Assembly (NCBI GenBank): GCA_009786275.1
Contig: WQTL01000515.1
Location: forward strand, 1-25,802
Direction: 5' to 3'
From: Bacillota bacterium
GTDB lineage: Bacteria > Bacillota > Clostridia > Oscillospirales > Acutalibacteraceae
DNA length: 25,802 nucleotides
This document shows, in pieces, positions 5,607 through 13,981 of the stretch. Every line of letters starts with the position of its first letter. The stretch's first letter is position 1. The translations under genes were made by a program, and so were the position numbers. Below the pieces are notes generated by a model. It was not told the DNA's origin. It was given only the letters and a program-made list of their open reading frames with translations, and did no database searches.

Positions 5607-6715
5607 CAGAACACCTCCCGCATTCGTTTGACATAATACTTGACGTTCTCCCACTTCGCGTCCGGCGCGATGCGGTGGTCGGGGCAGGGGATGTACCCCC
5701 CCAGCGCAACCAAAGGCCGCAGCCGCTCGATCTCTTCATCAATCGCGTCGAAATCTTTGCTAAAGACATTTTTGTTCATGCCGCCCACCCCGCGCAGTTC
5801 CCTGCCGTATTGTTCCCGCCAGGGCGCGATGCTCGCCCCCCAGGTGCCCACCTCCATGGGGAACATCACGTTCACGCCGTTTTCCAGCCAGATGGGCAGC
5901 AGGGCGTCGACGCAGCCGTCGCAGTCCAGGCTCACCAGGCCCGTGCCGTGCTGCTTCAGCAGCGCCGTCATGCGCTTGTAGTGCGGCCCCACCCAGTCCC
6001 GGAACACTTTCGGGATCACCAGCGGCCCGGTCTTGAAGCAGATGTCCTCCCACATGTGGGCGAAGTCGAACAGCCCGTGCGGGCACAGCGCCAGGGTCTC
6101 CTCCAGCACGCGGTAGCTCAGATCCCCTATCGTGTCCAGAATTTCTTTATAAAGCTCCTCGTCGTCGGCATAGATATAGCTTGTGCCGGTGACGCCCGCC
6201 CAGTCGCGGAAGCACCCGTACAGGCTTCCGATGAACAGCCCCACGGGGCGCTCGTCCCGGTCGTTTTTCTCCAGGCGTTTGATCTCCCGCTTGACGGCAT
6301 CCCTCGGTACACGCTCGGCCGTGTATTGCAGCCGCGGCAGGTAGTGTGCCTCCCAGCCCGCGCGGTCCTCCAGCAGGTGAGAAATCTCCTGCCGGATGGA
6401 CGTCACGCCGTCCTTCTCCAGCTCCACCACGCCGTGGCTGTTGCGCACGTGCCGCGTGCCGTCGGGAAATTCCCGAATCACCTCGCGCGTAAAGCCGGGG
6501 CGCAGGCCTGTGCCGGTGCCCGCGCAGGCCCCCCACTCAAAGTCGAAGCCCAACCGCAGGGCGGTGCCGCGGTCGCTGCGCGCCTCTTTTTCTGTAATAT
6601 GCCCCTGCGCGGCCCATTTCCTGCGGGTCTCCTCCCAAAAGCCGAAATGCACCACGGGCAGGTGATCCCAGGGCTCGTATCGCAGGGCGGCCAGGGCGCG
6701 TTCACGGTTGGTCAT
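5606..6715 (-). CDS. Uroporphyrinogen decarboxylase (URO-D)-family protein, not HemE
   Basis: 369 residues. MTNRERALAALRYEPWDHLP is the usual URO-D superfamily opening. The middle has GLFIGSLYGCFRDWAG, and SLDCDGCVDALLPIWLENGV followed by PMEVG is the superfamily's conserved D-G-x-x-x-x-L-P-x-W-x-x-x-G-V...P-E segment. The heme-pathway signature (MRQAGR region near the N-terminus) is absent, so it is not HemE. Related proteins act on corrinoid-linked methyl transfer or remain uncharacterised in gene clusters for sugar use. It follows the alpha-mannosidase with 67 bp between, holding one palindromic repeat. A role in carbohydrate or methyl-group metabolism is inference only. Confidence 0.8.
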   Translation of the reverse strand: MTNRERALAALRYEPWDHLPVVHFGFWEETRRKWAAQGHITEKEARSDRGTALRLGFDFEWGACAGTGTGLRPGFTREVIREFPDGTRHVRNSHGVVELEKDGVTSIRQEISHLLEDRAGWEAHYLPRLQYTAERVPRDAVKREIKRLEKNDRDERPVGLFIGSLYGCFRDWAGVTGTSYIYADDEELYKEILDTIGDLSYRVLEETLALCPHGLFDFAHMWEDICFKTGPLVIPKVFRDWVGPHYKRMTALLKQHGTGLVSLDCDGCVDALLPIWLENGVNVMFPMEVGTWGASIAPWREQYGRELRGVGGMNKNVFSKDFDAIDEEIERLRPLVALGGYIPCPDHRIAPDAKWENVKYYVKRMREVF

Positions 6716-6738
6716 ACAGATGCCTCCATCGTTTTGTT

Positions 6739-6766
6739 GGGAGACGCATTGCCATGCGTCTCTACA
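6739..6766. repeat. Single GAGACGCA-family palindrome
   Basis: GAGACGCAT (6741-6749) and ATGCGTCTC (6754-6762) form a 9-bp inverted pair around TGCC, followed by TACA as in the other copies. It lies in the 67-bp gap between the GH38 and URO-D genes. Confidence 0.85.
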
Positions 6767-6782
6767 GAAAAGCCGGCCCTTG

Positions 6783-9700
6783 CTACTCCAACTCCACCTT
6801 TACCGTCTTAATCTCAAACGGCTTGAAGCTCAAACACGTGCTGTCCAGCAACGTATCGTTCTCCTCCATCAGGTCGCACTCCCACATGCGCTTCACCTTC
6901 CCGCCGAAGCTCAAGCTTGTCATTGTCTTTCGGTTCCAGCACTCATAAAGCCTGATCACAAGCGTGTTGCTGTCCTCGGCCTTCTTCACGGTCTCGATGA
7001 CAATGTTCGCCTTGTCCGCGCTCACCAGGGAATAGCTCGGCGGCAGCGCGCCCTCCCCCGGCTCGGCGATCACGGCCCGCAGCGGCACGTTGAGGTCATA
7101 GCCCTGGCGCACCACGTCGCTTTCGCTCGCGCGGTCTTTATGGGGATAGATCGCGTAGGTGAATTTATGCACCTCGATGTCCTGCTCGCCATAATGCCCA
7201 TTCGCCGCGCGCACGAGGGTGGGTGTCAGGCGGTTCCCCTTGGCCGTCCAGCCGTACTTGCAGTCGTTGAGCACGCTCAGGCCGAAGCCGTTGTCGCTGA
7301 GATCCGCCCATTTGTGCCCGCAGACCTCGAACTGCGCGAAGTCCCAACTGCTGTTCTCGTGGGTCACGCGTTCCAGGTTGCCGAACTGGATGTCGAAGGT
7401 CGCCCGCCCGGCGTTGACATCCACGGGGTAGTCGCACTTCAGGCAAATCTCTTTGTCGCGCAGGTCGACCTCGTAGTCCACATCAATCCTGGTCCCCGCG
7501 GGATAGAATATAAAGTCCTGCCGTATCGTCGAATGCCGGAACTTGCGGATCACACGCAAAACTGTCCTGACCGGCCCCGCCTCGATCACTTCAGCACTCT
7601 GCACGTCGTCGATAGTCCAGAACTTCTCCCGATAGTACATCTTGATATCCCATGCCTGGTGGTTGAATGGCTTATCCTCAAAGGCGATGAGCCGGTTGCC
7701 CAGCTGCCCGGCGGGGATCGTCTCGTTGCCCCCGGCCTTCTCAATCAGGCTTGTAATATTGTAATTCTCGTCGAACGTGACTTTCAAGGCCCCGTTCTCG
7801 AACACGCGGCCGTCGAACGCCGCAACCCCTTCGGCGGGCGCAGCCCGTACGGCCGTCGCGGCCGTTAGCGAAAGCCCGAAGCACTTCCAGCCCTTGGCGG
7901 GCACGCCCTTCGCCAAAAAGCAGAGCTTTCCGTCGTGGCTCAGCTGGCAGGGCAGTTCGCCGCCGTCCTCGTCGTGGACAACCAGGCGCTGCCCGGCGGG
8001 CAGGTCGGGCAGGCTGACGAAGGCAACGCTGTCCCGCGCGCAGCCCAACGTGTTGAACACGATCACTCGCCCGCAGCCGCCGATGCGCTCCGCCAGGGCC
8101 TTCATCGCGTAGGAGGCCAGGTATTCCCCGACGCCAATTACCTGCTCGTACTGCGCGTCGCTGTCTTTATACACGGCCTCGATGGACGAGCCCGGGATGA
8201 TGTCGTGGAACTGGTTGAGCAAAATGAGCTTCCAGCTCTCCAGGATCTCCTCGGCGGGATAGCCCGCGCCCGCCAGCTGCGCGGCGAGGGCCGCCAGGGT
8301 CTCCACGTCGTGGTAGAGCAGCTCGCTCTTGCGGTTGCAGCGCTTGTTGCGGGCCTGGCTGGTCAGCGTGCCGCGGTGGAATTGCAGATACAGCTCGCCC
8401 GCCCAGGTGGGCAGGTGCGGGTCGTCCATCACCTTGGCAGCCAACTCATCGAAGAACTGCCGGCTCGGCATCTGCTTGACGATCGGGCAGCCCTCGATGC
8501 CCCGGGCCATGCGCTTGCCGTGCTCCAGCATCTCCACGGTGGGCCCGCCGCCGCCGTCGCCGTAACCGAAGGAGATCAAATACTCCTGGTTCAGGTCTTT
8601 GTTCGAGTAGCGCTTCCACCCGCCGATCACCTGGTCGGGCTCCAGGTAGGTGTTGTATGTCGTGTAATGCCCCGTGCTGTTCATATCGCAGCCCGTGGCG
8701 AAGTGCGAGAGCACCTTCGTGCCGTCGATCCCCTGCCACAGGAAGGTGTCGTAGGGCAGCTTGTCATATTCGTTCCACGAAATCTTCGTGGTCATGAAGT
8801 ACTCCAGGCCGGATTTTTTGATGATCTGGGGCAGCGCGCCGCTATAGCCGAACACGTCCGGCAGCCACATGATCTTGTTCTCCACGCCGAACTCGTCCTT
8901 GAAAAAGCGCTTGCCCACAAGGAACTGCCGCACCAGGGATTCCCCCGAGGTGACGTTGGTGTCGGCCTCCACCCACATGGAGCCCTCGGCCTCCCAGCGC
9001 CCCTCTTTGATGCGCTGCCGTATGCCCTCATACACCTGCGGGTAATCTTTTTTTACGTAGTCGTACAGCTGCGCCTGCGGGCTCATGAACACGTAATCCG
9101 GGTATTGCTCCATGAGCTTGAGCACCGTGCCGAAGGAGCGCCCCGCCTTGTCGCGGGTCTGGCGCAGCCGCCACAGCCACGCCACGTCGATATGCGTATG
9201 CCCCACGCAGCAGGCCGTGATATCGCACGCATGCCCATAGACGTGCTCGTCCAGGTAGGCGATGGCCTTGCGCGCGCTCGCCTCGAAGGCCTCGGTATCC
9301 GCCGGGTCGCCGATGTCCAGCAGGTTGCAGGCCTCATTCAGCGCCTTGACGATCCGCACCCGCGCCAAATCGTCCGCCCCGTAAAGATTCGCCGTCTCCA
9401 GCGGGGTATACAGGTCATAGTACAGCTCCAGCGCCAGGGGGTTCATCGTGCGTAAACACGCGCGCATTCTCACCTGGCCGCGCCAGGCGTGCACGTCGGT
9501 GTAGGCGTTGACGGCGATTTCGATCACCTCGCCGCCCGCGGCCTTTTCCAGCAGCAGCGCGCCGTTGTGGTTCTTGTCCACGCCCTGCATTAGGTTCCCG
9601 TCCGCGAAGAGGATGCACTGCGGGTCGTGGTCGCGCCAGCCGCCGTCCGCCGGGCGCAGCTCATACACCACCGGCCGCCCCGCGAATTCCGCCGGCACCG

Positions 9701-9953
9701 TGACCGTCTGCTTGAACCACGCGTAGCACTCCGGGTAGCCCCAGAACTCGTTCGCGCTGTCGAAGGGCCTCCATTCGCCCTCATTGATCTGCTCGATGGA
9801 ATACTGCCCATCGCGGAACTCGAAGTCACCGGTACCCACCGTCTGCGGATAGAGGAAGTCCCGCAGCACGTGCTCTGCGATGGTGCCCACGCGCTTGGAA
9901 AGCGCGTAGCGCTCGGAGTTCTTGTCCACGAAGGGGATGTCGAAGTTGCCCAT
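6783..9953 (-). CDS. Alpha-mannosidase, glycoside hydrolase family 38
   Basis: 1056 residues, the full length usual for bacterial GH38. An N-terminal beta-rich region (about 1-240) precedes the catalytic domain. GHTHIDVAWLWR (251-262) supplies zinc ligands His252 and/or His254 with Asp256. WLPDVFGYSGALPQI (363-377) carries the catalytic nucleophile Asp366. HFATGCDM and FGYGDGGGGPT continue the domain, and a long beta-sandwich C-terminus follows. The reaction is hydrolysis of alpha-linked mannose (EC 3.2.1.24 class). No signal peptide is present, so it acts in the cytoplasm, probably on imported oligosaccharides. AGAGG lies 6 bases before the ATG. It is 27 bp downstream of a lipoprotein gene and upstream of a URO-D gene. 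Confidence 0.95.
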   Translation of the reverse strand: MGNFDIPFVDKNSERYALSKRVGTIAEHVLRDFLYPQTVGTGDFEFRDGQYSIEQINEGEWRPFDSANEFWGYPECYAWFKQTVTVPAEFAGRPVVYELRPADGGWRDHDPQCILFADGNLMQGVDKNHNGALLLEKAAGGEVIEIAVNAYTDVHAWRGQVRMRACLRTMNPLALELYYDLYTPLETANLYGADDLARVRIVKALNEACNLLDIGDPADTEAFEASARKAIAYLDEHVYGHACDITACCVGHTHIDVAWLWRLRQTRDKAGRSFGTVLKLMEQYPDYVFMSPQAQLYDYVKKDYPQVYEGIRQRIKEGRWEAEGSMWVEADTNVTSGESLVRQFLVGKRFFKDEFGVENKIMWLPDVFGYSGALPQIIKKSGLEYFMTTKISWNEYDKLPYDTFLWQGIDGTKVLSHFATGCDMNSTGHYTTYNTYLEPDQVIGGWKRYSNKDLNQEYLISFGYGDGGGGPTVEMLEHGKRMARGIEGCPIVKQMPSRQFFDELAAKVMDDPHLPTWAGELYLQFHRGTLTSQARNKRCNRKSELLYHDVETLAALAAQLAGAGYPAEEILESWKLILLNQFHDIIPGSSIEAVYKDSDAQYEQVIGVGEYLASYAMKALAERIGGCGRVIVFNTLGCARDSVAFVSLPDLPAGQRLVVHDEDGGELPCQLSHDGKLCFLAKGVPAKGWKCFGLSLTAATAVRAAPAEGVAAFDGRVFENGALKVTFDENYNITSLIEKAGGNETIPAGQLGNRLIAFEDKPFNHQAWDIKMYYREKFWTIDDVQSAEVIEAGPVRTVLRVIRKFRHSTIRQDFIFYPAGTRIDVDYEVDLRDKEICLKCDYPVDVNAGRATFDIQFGNLERVTHENSSWDFAQFEVCGHKWADLSDNGFGLSVLNDCKYGWTAKGNRLTPTLVRAANGHYGEQDIEVHKFTYAIYPHKDRASESDVVRQGYDLNVPLRAVIAEPGEGALPPSYSLVSADKANIVIETVKKAEDSNTLVIRLYECWNRKTMTSLSFGGKVKRMWECDLMEENDTLLDSTCLSFKPFEIKTVKVELE

Positions 9954-9980
9954 GAGGTACCTCTTTCTATTGCGTTCTTT

Positions 9981-10946
9981 TTATGGAAGTTTGATTTCGA
10001 TAGCGCATTCGCCGGGATTATCGTTCAAAAAATCGCCGTGGCAATAGAGTGTATTGTTATCGGCAAACGTGAGATAGGGCAGCGATAACCCATGAATCGT
10101 GCCGGCATCAGGCTCGCGCCAAACAACATTGTTGCCCGGAATTGCCTCAGCGGGCAAGTGAAAAACAAGCTTCCGCTCTTGCAGGTCGAATACGTATACA
10201 CCTAAATCGGTACGGGCGGCATGGAAATGATAATTGGGTGATATCGTTTCATCCCGCGTGTAGTGGGGGACGCTCCAATCCACATCAAGCAAGCCCTTCA
10301 GCAAGTTTTCGCCGCATTCCAAAACATCCGCCTTATCAAGATCGCGCAGAGAAGTTTTGTAAACGCCCGGGGCGTCGCCGCCATACCACCAATAATTCTT
10401 TGGACTCATAGCGTAGATATAGCCATCGTGTACGCCAAAGACGCAACCGCCCGCGTTCAACGCGATATGCCGATTTTCTTTTGCATCGTAAATGCCGTGG
10501 TAGTCATTGCCCTTAATGTATTCCTGCCAAAGGATATACCTTCCATCGATGATGTGCCCAACCCAAGGCGCGCCTCCAAATGCGCCTCCAGCAATTTCAT
10601 GTTCTTCGCCAGTGCGTTCATCGCGTATGACTAGATACCCTTGTCCGCTGTCCGATTCCTTCGTGTCCAGGGTTTTGTGCTTTGGGAGCGCAGATAAGTC
10701 TTTCTGCGCGTGTGCGCGCTCCTGCTGTTTTCTCCATATCGCTTCAGCTTCTTCACTGCTTACAAAACGGCAATTTTCTGGCAGCGGCTGCAAAGCTCTT
10801 GTGGTGGGCGCTTGCGTGGCTGTCGGCGCATCCGTTATGGTTTGCGCAGCGGTTGTGGGCACAACCGCCCGCTCCCCGCACGCGCAGAGCAACAGCGCAA
10901 AGAGGAGCAACAGCACAGCAGCCAGTCTTTTCATGATACACATCAT
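9981..10946 (-). CDS. Large lipoprotein of unknown function
   Basis: 321 residues with a lipoprotein signal: MKRLAAVLLLLFALLLCAC, lipobox LCAC. A Thr/Pro/Ala-rich linker of about 30 residues (TTAAQTITDAPTATQAPTTR) typical of surface-tethered proteins follows. The folded part contains repeated beta motifs such as HIIDGRYILWQEY, GVHDGYIYAM and LGVYVFDLQERKL, which suggest a beta-propeller-like or repeat-beta domain. No catalytic motif is seen. AGGA lies just before two adjacent ATGs (10946, 10943). It ends 27 bp before the alpha-mannosidase and starts 6 bp after the membrane protein, so it is probably in the same transcript. Composition is AT-richer than its neighbours. Confidence 0.75.
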   Translation of the reverse strand: MMCIMKRLAAVLLLLFALLLCACGERAVVPTTAAQTITDAPTATQAPTTRALQPLPENCRFVSSEEAEAIWRKQQERAHAQKDLSALPKHKTLDTKESDSGQGYLVIRDERTGEEHEIAGGAFGGAPWVGHIIDGRYILWQEYIKGNDYHGIYDAKENRHIALNAGGCVFGVHDGYIYAMSPKNYWWYGGDAPGVYKTSLRDLDKADVLECGENLLKGLLDVDWSVPHYTRDETISPNYHFHAARTDLGVYVFDLQERKLVFHLPAEAIPGNNVVWREPDAGTIHGLSLPYLTFADNNTLYCHGDFLNDNPGECAIEIKLP

Positions 10947-10952
10947 CGCTTC

Positions 10953-11579
10953 CTAAAATCCTTGCGATTGGAGCTCAGGCGGCGCGAACGGCTTTGTGCA
11001 GTTGGCCAGGAACAGCAGGATAAACAGCACCCAAAGGGGCACAGCCTCGAACAGGCCGCTTTTCCCTATGGTGAAAAACACCAGCAGCATGCCCGCGAGC
11101 ACCGCGGACAGCGCCGCCAGCAGCACGCCGAAGCGCCGGACCTGCTTGCGCGCGTGGAAAAAGGCGATGCCCACGCTGAGCAGGATGCCCGCCATCAGCA
11201 GGATTGTGGCCGTCCAGTGGATGGGCTTTGTGGCGCCGGGATATGTCACCGTGCCGCCCGCGATCTCCCCGTGGACGAAATAGATCACCGCCTGGCAGGG
11301 CACCCCCAGCCAGGCCAGTGCCTTGCCGACGCCGCGCAGGGGCTGCGGGCAGTCAAAGGCGTGATAGAGCGCCAATGTGCCGTACATATACGCCAGCCCC
11401 ACCAGCAGCTGCCACAGGAAGAACATCTTCGGGTAGCGCAGCCCGAGCAGGCTCGCGGTGTTCTCCTCCAGCAGCGGGTTGCGCATCAGCGCGAACCCGG
11501 TGACAAACGCGAACGCCGCAGCCAGCAACACGCCCAAAAAGCGCCTGCCGCGGATGAACGCGAGGTATTTCTCTTTCAT
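10953..11579 (-). CDS. Integral membrane protein of unknown function (about six helices)
   Basis: 208 residues dominated by hydrophobic segments: near residues 13-32, 52-72, 84-105, 120-138, 147-170 and 180-195. There is a conserved-looking loop PCQAVIYFVHGEIAGGTVTY. The pattern resembles small DUF998-like membrane proteins, but the family is not certain. Its ATG overlaps the stop of the upstream hydrolase gene (ATGA), so the two are translationally coupled. Confidence 0.7.
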   Translation of the reverse strand: MKEKYLAFIRGRRFLGVLLAAAFAFVTGFALMRNPLLEENTASLLGLRYPKMFFLWQLLVGLAYMYGTLALYHAFDCPQPLRGVGKALAWLGVPCQAVIYFVHGEIAGGTVTYPGATKPIHWTATILLMAGILLSVGIAFFHARKQVRRFGVLLAALSAVLAGMLLVFFTIGKSGLFEAVPLWVLFILLFLANCTKPFAPPELQSQGF

Positions 11580-12637
11580 GCCCCTTCTCCTGTCTTATGT
11601 TGGAAAAGCCAATGCGCCCACCTCGGCTTTAGCAAAAACACCGGCCCGGCCAAAATATGCCCAAAACGTTTGTAATGTGTACGCCTCACGTCCGCCCCGC
11701 GCTCTTTTAAAGCCTCGTACAGCGCCTCGTTCACACTTTTCTCGTCGCGGCCATAGCCCAGCCACAGAGGCGTTCGCGCCAGGGCGTCGAAGGCCTTTTC
11801 ATCCAGGGGGCCTTCGTTTTCGTCGGCGTCTTTGCCGGGGTTTTCGAGGTTTTGCAGCCATGCCACGCTCGTCACGCACGCGGCATAGCGTCCCGGGTGT
11901 CTGCGGCATTCGATCACCGCGCCGCAGCCGCCCATGGAGGTTCCCATCAGATAAACCCGCGCGCGGTCCACATGGGGGACGCTCGCAATCACCTCGCCCA
12001 AATCCTCGCCGGCCTGAGCGGCATAGGGGCTGCTCAAACTAAACTGCGGCGCGAGCACATGGCATTTGCGCAGCAGAATCTGCGGCAGCGGGGCCGCCTC
12101 ACGCAGGGCCCCCACGCCATTGATGCCCCATCCTCCCGCGCTGTGCAGATACACCACCAGAGGGTATTCGCCCTTCCCCTTCGCCATGCGCAGGCTATAT
12201 CGGAACGGATGCGTATCCCCGGGCCGCACCAGCGCGAAGCGTTTGTACCGCCAAAAGAACGGCACGCGGCCATCGGGAATGACAACGCGTTCGCTCACGC
12301 CCTCGCACAGGCGCTTGTCCGAGGCATCCCATTTGACCCAGCGCTCCATCCCGCGCATGATCCGCCGGTTGCGGCCCGGCCCCACTTTACGCGCGGGGGT
12401 TATTTCTGTAGCGGTGAGCTTGTGGGAGCGCCCTTTTTTGTCCCAATAGTAGACGCATTCCCAATCCAGCGCGGCGATAAGCGCCCGCAGGGCAGGCAAG
12501 GCCTCCTCTTCAAACGCCGACAGCACGCCTATCCCGGGGATGTACTTGACCACCCGGAACGGTGGCTGAAGCAGGCACGTGACTTTCTCTTCAATCTCCG
12601 GGCCATAGACAATCGAAACGTTTGTGTAATATATCAT
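11576..12637 (-). CDS. Alpha/beta hydrolase (carboxylesterase/feruloyl-esterase-like)
   Basis: 353 residues, no signal peptide. The first 150 residues form an unrecognised alpha/beta region rich in basic residues. The hydrolase core then has PLVVYLHSAGG (159-169, oxyanion loop) and a nucleophile elbow GTSMGG (Ser234). A candidate acid lies near GYGRDEKSVN, and a catalytic His in FGHILAGP (about 331). The layout fits the esterase/PHB-depolymerase-like branch, acting on soluble esters in the cytoplasm. GAGG lies 7 bases before the ATG. It is coupled to the downstream membrane-protein gene. A 46-bp gap with a heptad repeat array separates it from the GNAT gene upstream. Confidence 0.8.
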   Translation of the reverse strand: MIYYTNVSIVYGPEIEEKVTCLLQPPFRVVKYIPGIGVLSAFEEEALPALRALIAALDWECVYYWDKKGRSHKLTATEITPARKVGPGRNRRIMRGMERWVKWDASDKRLCEGVSERVVIPDGRVPFFWRYKRFALVRPGDTHPFRYSLRMAKGKGEYPLVVYLHSAGGWGINGVGALREAAPLPQILLRKCHVLAPQFSLSSPYAAQAGEDLGEVIASVPHVDRARVYLMGTSMGGCGAVIECRRHPGRYAACVTSVAWLQNLENPGKDADENEGPLDEKAFDALARTPLWLGYGRDEKSVNEALYEALKERGADVRRTHYKRFGHILAGPVFLLKPRWAHWLFQHKTGEGA

Positions 12638-12649
12638 AGCCTGGCCTCG

Positions 12650-12684
12650 TATCTAAAATCTAAAGTCTATAATCTAACATCTAT
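12650..12684. repeat. Heptad repeat array 1 (five 7-bp units, NATCTAN)
   Basis: Plus-strand units: TATCTAA, AATCTAA, AGTCTAT, AATCTAA, CATCTAT. The array fills the gap between the GNAT stop and the hydrolase start. A second array of the same unit and copy number is at 23424-23458. Confidence 0.75.
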
Positions 12685-13859
12685 CATACTGTATCGATCC
12701 CCATCAGCCCCAGCGGCAGCGGGAACCAGCACTGCGCCAATGCGTCCCCTTCCCGCAAAATCGAATACGGCGCAAGAAAATACCGCATGGCCTCCAAATG
12801 CGTGAACACCCGGTCTGTAGGGGCGGCATTCTTGCCGCCCGCAACCGAAGCCACACCATCTTTCACAATAACGCGCAGCGCCTCGCCGTCAACACGAATT
12901 GAGATGTCCCCGTCCGGCAGGGGCTTGCACTGCGCCTGCAATTTCATCAGAGCCCCAAGCATCTTTTCCCAACGCAAAATCGTATACATCCCCGTGTCGT
13001 CGATATCGCAGCCCTCGGAGATCTCCTCCGCCAGGCGCAGCAGGTCGGTCTGCCACAGGGGGATGGTCATCCCCACGCGCTTGCCGCCGCCGCGCTCCGG
13101 CAATACGGAATAGACCGCGCGTATGGCCATCTCCGGGTTGCCCGCGCCCGCCAGGCGCAGCTGGCCGATGTATTTTTTATCCCGCGAGAGCGTGAAAAAG
13201 CCCTCCAGGCTTTCCTCTTTCCAAATGGCATAGGGCGTCTCGTTCCAGCTGCACAGACAGTCATAGAACGCGGCGGGCCCGTGCTTATAATGGATAGGCA
13301 TATCCTCGATGAACGCCTGTACTTTTGTGAGGCTTTCTTGATCATCAGGTTTCATTTCTTCTGCGCGCCAGTCAGCATCCAGGGCGTTTTCCCCGTAGGC
13401 GTGGCGCAAATTCTTCTCCGAAAACGAGGCGTCCACCGCCGCGCCGCCCCGCTCGAAGCCCCAGAACTGATACCGCTGCCGCTGGCCGCCCAGCTCGCCG
13501 AAGTCGCAGCCGGCGGCCCGCATGGCCTCCATGGCGGCGTCCATGGCCAGGCGCATGTAGCCCTTGCGGCGGCTGTCGCGCGCCACGGCCACATTTCCAA
13601 TCCCGCCCGCGCGTAAGGCCTGACCGGCGATCTCCGCGTCGCTCACGTACATCCCCACCGCGGCCTTGAGCGCGCCGTCCTCCCATACGCAGTAGTTCTT
13701 CTCCCAGGGCCTGTACTCTCTTTTGTAGAGCTTGGGCAGCAGGGTGAGGAAGCAGCGCTTGGGCGTCTCCTCGTCCTCCAGGAAAAAGACGTCGTCCAGC
13801 AGGGCCATGAGCTCCTCGTAATCCTGTTCCCGCGCGGGGCCAACGGTGATTTCGGGCAT
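12684..13859 (-). CDS. GNAT-family N-acetyltransferase, Eis-like three-domain type
   Basis: 391 residues. The N-terminal GNAT domain has GGIGNVAVARDSRRKGYM (85-102), the strand beta-4 and acetyl-CoA pyrophosphate loop (R97-R98-K99-G100), then LAMDAAMEAMRAAGC. A second GNAT-like domain contains EGFFTLSRDKKYIGQLRL, and the last about 100 residues form an SCP2-like fold, as in Eis/YokL-type acetyltransferases. Such enzymes acetylate amines or lysine side chains; the substrate here is unknown. GGAGG precedes the ATG by 9 bases. Its promoter is back-to-back with that of the pseudouridine synthase gene. A 26-bp palindromic element lies inside its C-terminal coding region. Confidence 0.9.
   Translation of the reverse strand: MPEITVGPAREQDYEELMALLDDVFFLEDEETPKRCFLTLLPKLYKREYRPWEKNYCVWEDGALKAAVGMYVSDAEIAGQALRAGGIGNVAVARDSRRKGYMRLAMDAAMEAMRAAGCDFGELGGQRQRYQFWGFERGGAAVDASFSEKNLRHAYGENALDADWRAEEMKPDDQESLTKVQAFIEDMPIHYKHGPAAFYDCLCSWNETPYAIWKEESLEGFFTLSRDKKYIGQLRLAGAGNPEMAIRAVYSVLPERGGGKRVGMTIPLWQTDLLRLAEEISEGCDIDDTGMYTILRWEKMLGALMKLQAQCKPLPDGDISIRVDGEALRVIVKDGVASVAGGKNAAPTDRVFTHLEAMRYFLAPYSILREGDALAQCWFPLPLGLMGIDTV
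12816..12841. repeat. GTAGGGGCGG palindrome inside the GNAT coding sequence
   Basis: GGGCGGCA (12821-12828) and TGCCGCCC (12833-12840) are perfectly inverted around TTCT, preceded by TGTAGG. In the protein it encodes about GGKNAAPT, near residues 340-348 of the SCP2-like domain. The frame is kept, so the element is tolerated as an insert. Confidence 0.65.
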
Positions 13860-13891
13860 GGTATGTTTCCTCCCTCAAGCTTCATTAGCCT

Positions 13892-13920
13892 ATTTTACCT
13901 GATTTCGCGGGCAATTGCAA
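13892..13920 (-). promoter_or_regulatory. Promoter of the GNAT gene
   Basis: On the minus strand, TTGCAA (13915-13920), 17 bp, TAAAAT (13892-13897). It is the probable start of the minus-strand transcript leading into the hydrolase and mannosidase genes. Confidence 0.6.
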
Positions 13921-13928
13921 CCGTTCCC

Positions 13929-13957
13929 TTGACATTTCGTGAAAAAGTTCGTAAGAT
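13929..13957 (+). promoter_or_regulatory. Promoter of the pseudouridine synthase gene
   Basis: Consensus TTGACA (13929-13934), 17 bp, TAAGAT (13952-13957). It is 24 bp before the start codon, so the 5' leader is short. Confidence 0.85.
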
Positions 13958-13981
13958 GGGAAGCGGAAGTGAGGTGATCCC

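Noticed and set aside
12650..12684. CRISPR array or tandem protein repeats at the heptad arrays
   Set aside because: Units are 7 bp with no spacers and no cas genes; they lie outside coding sequence.
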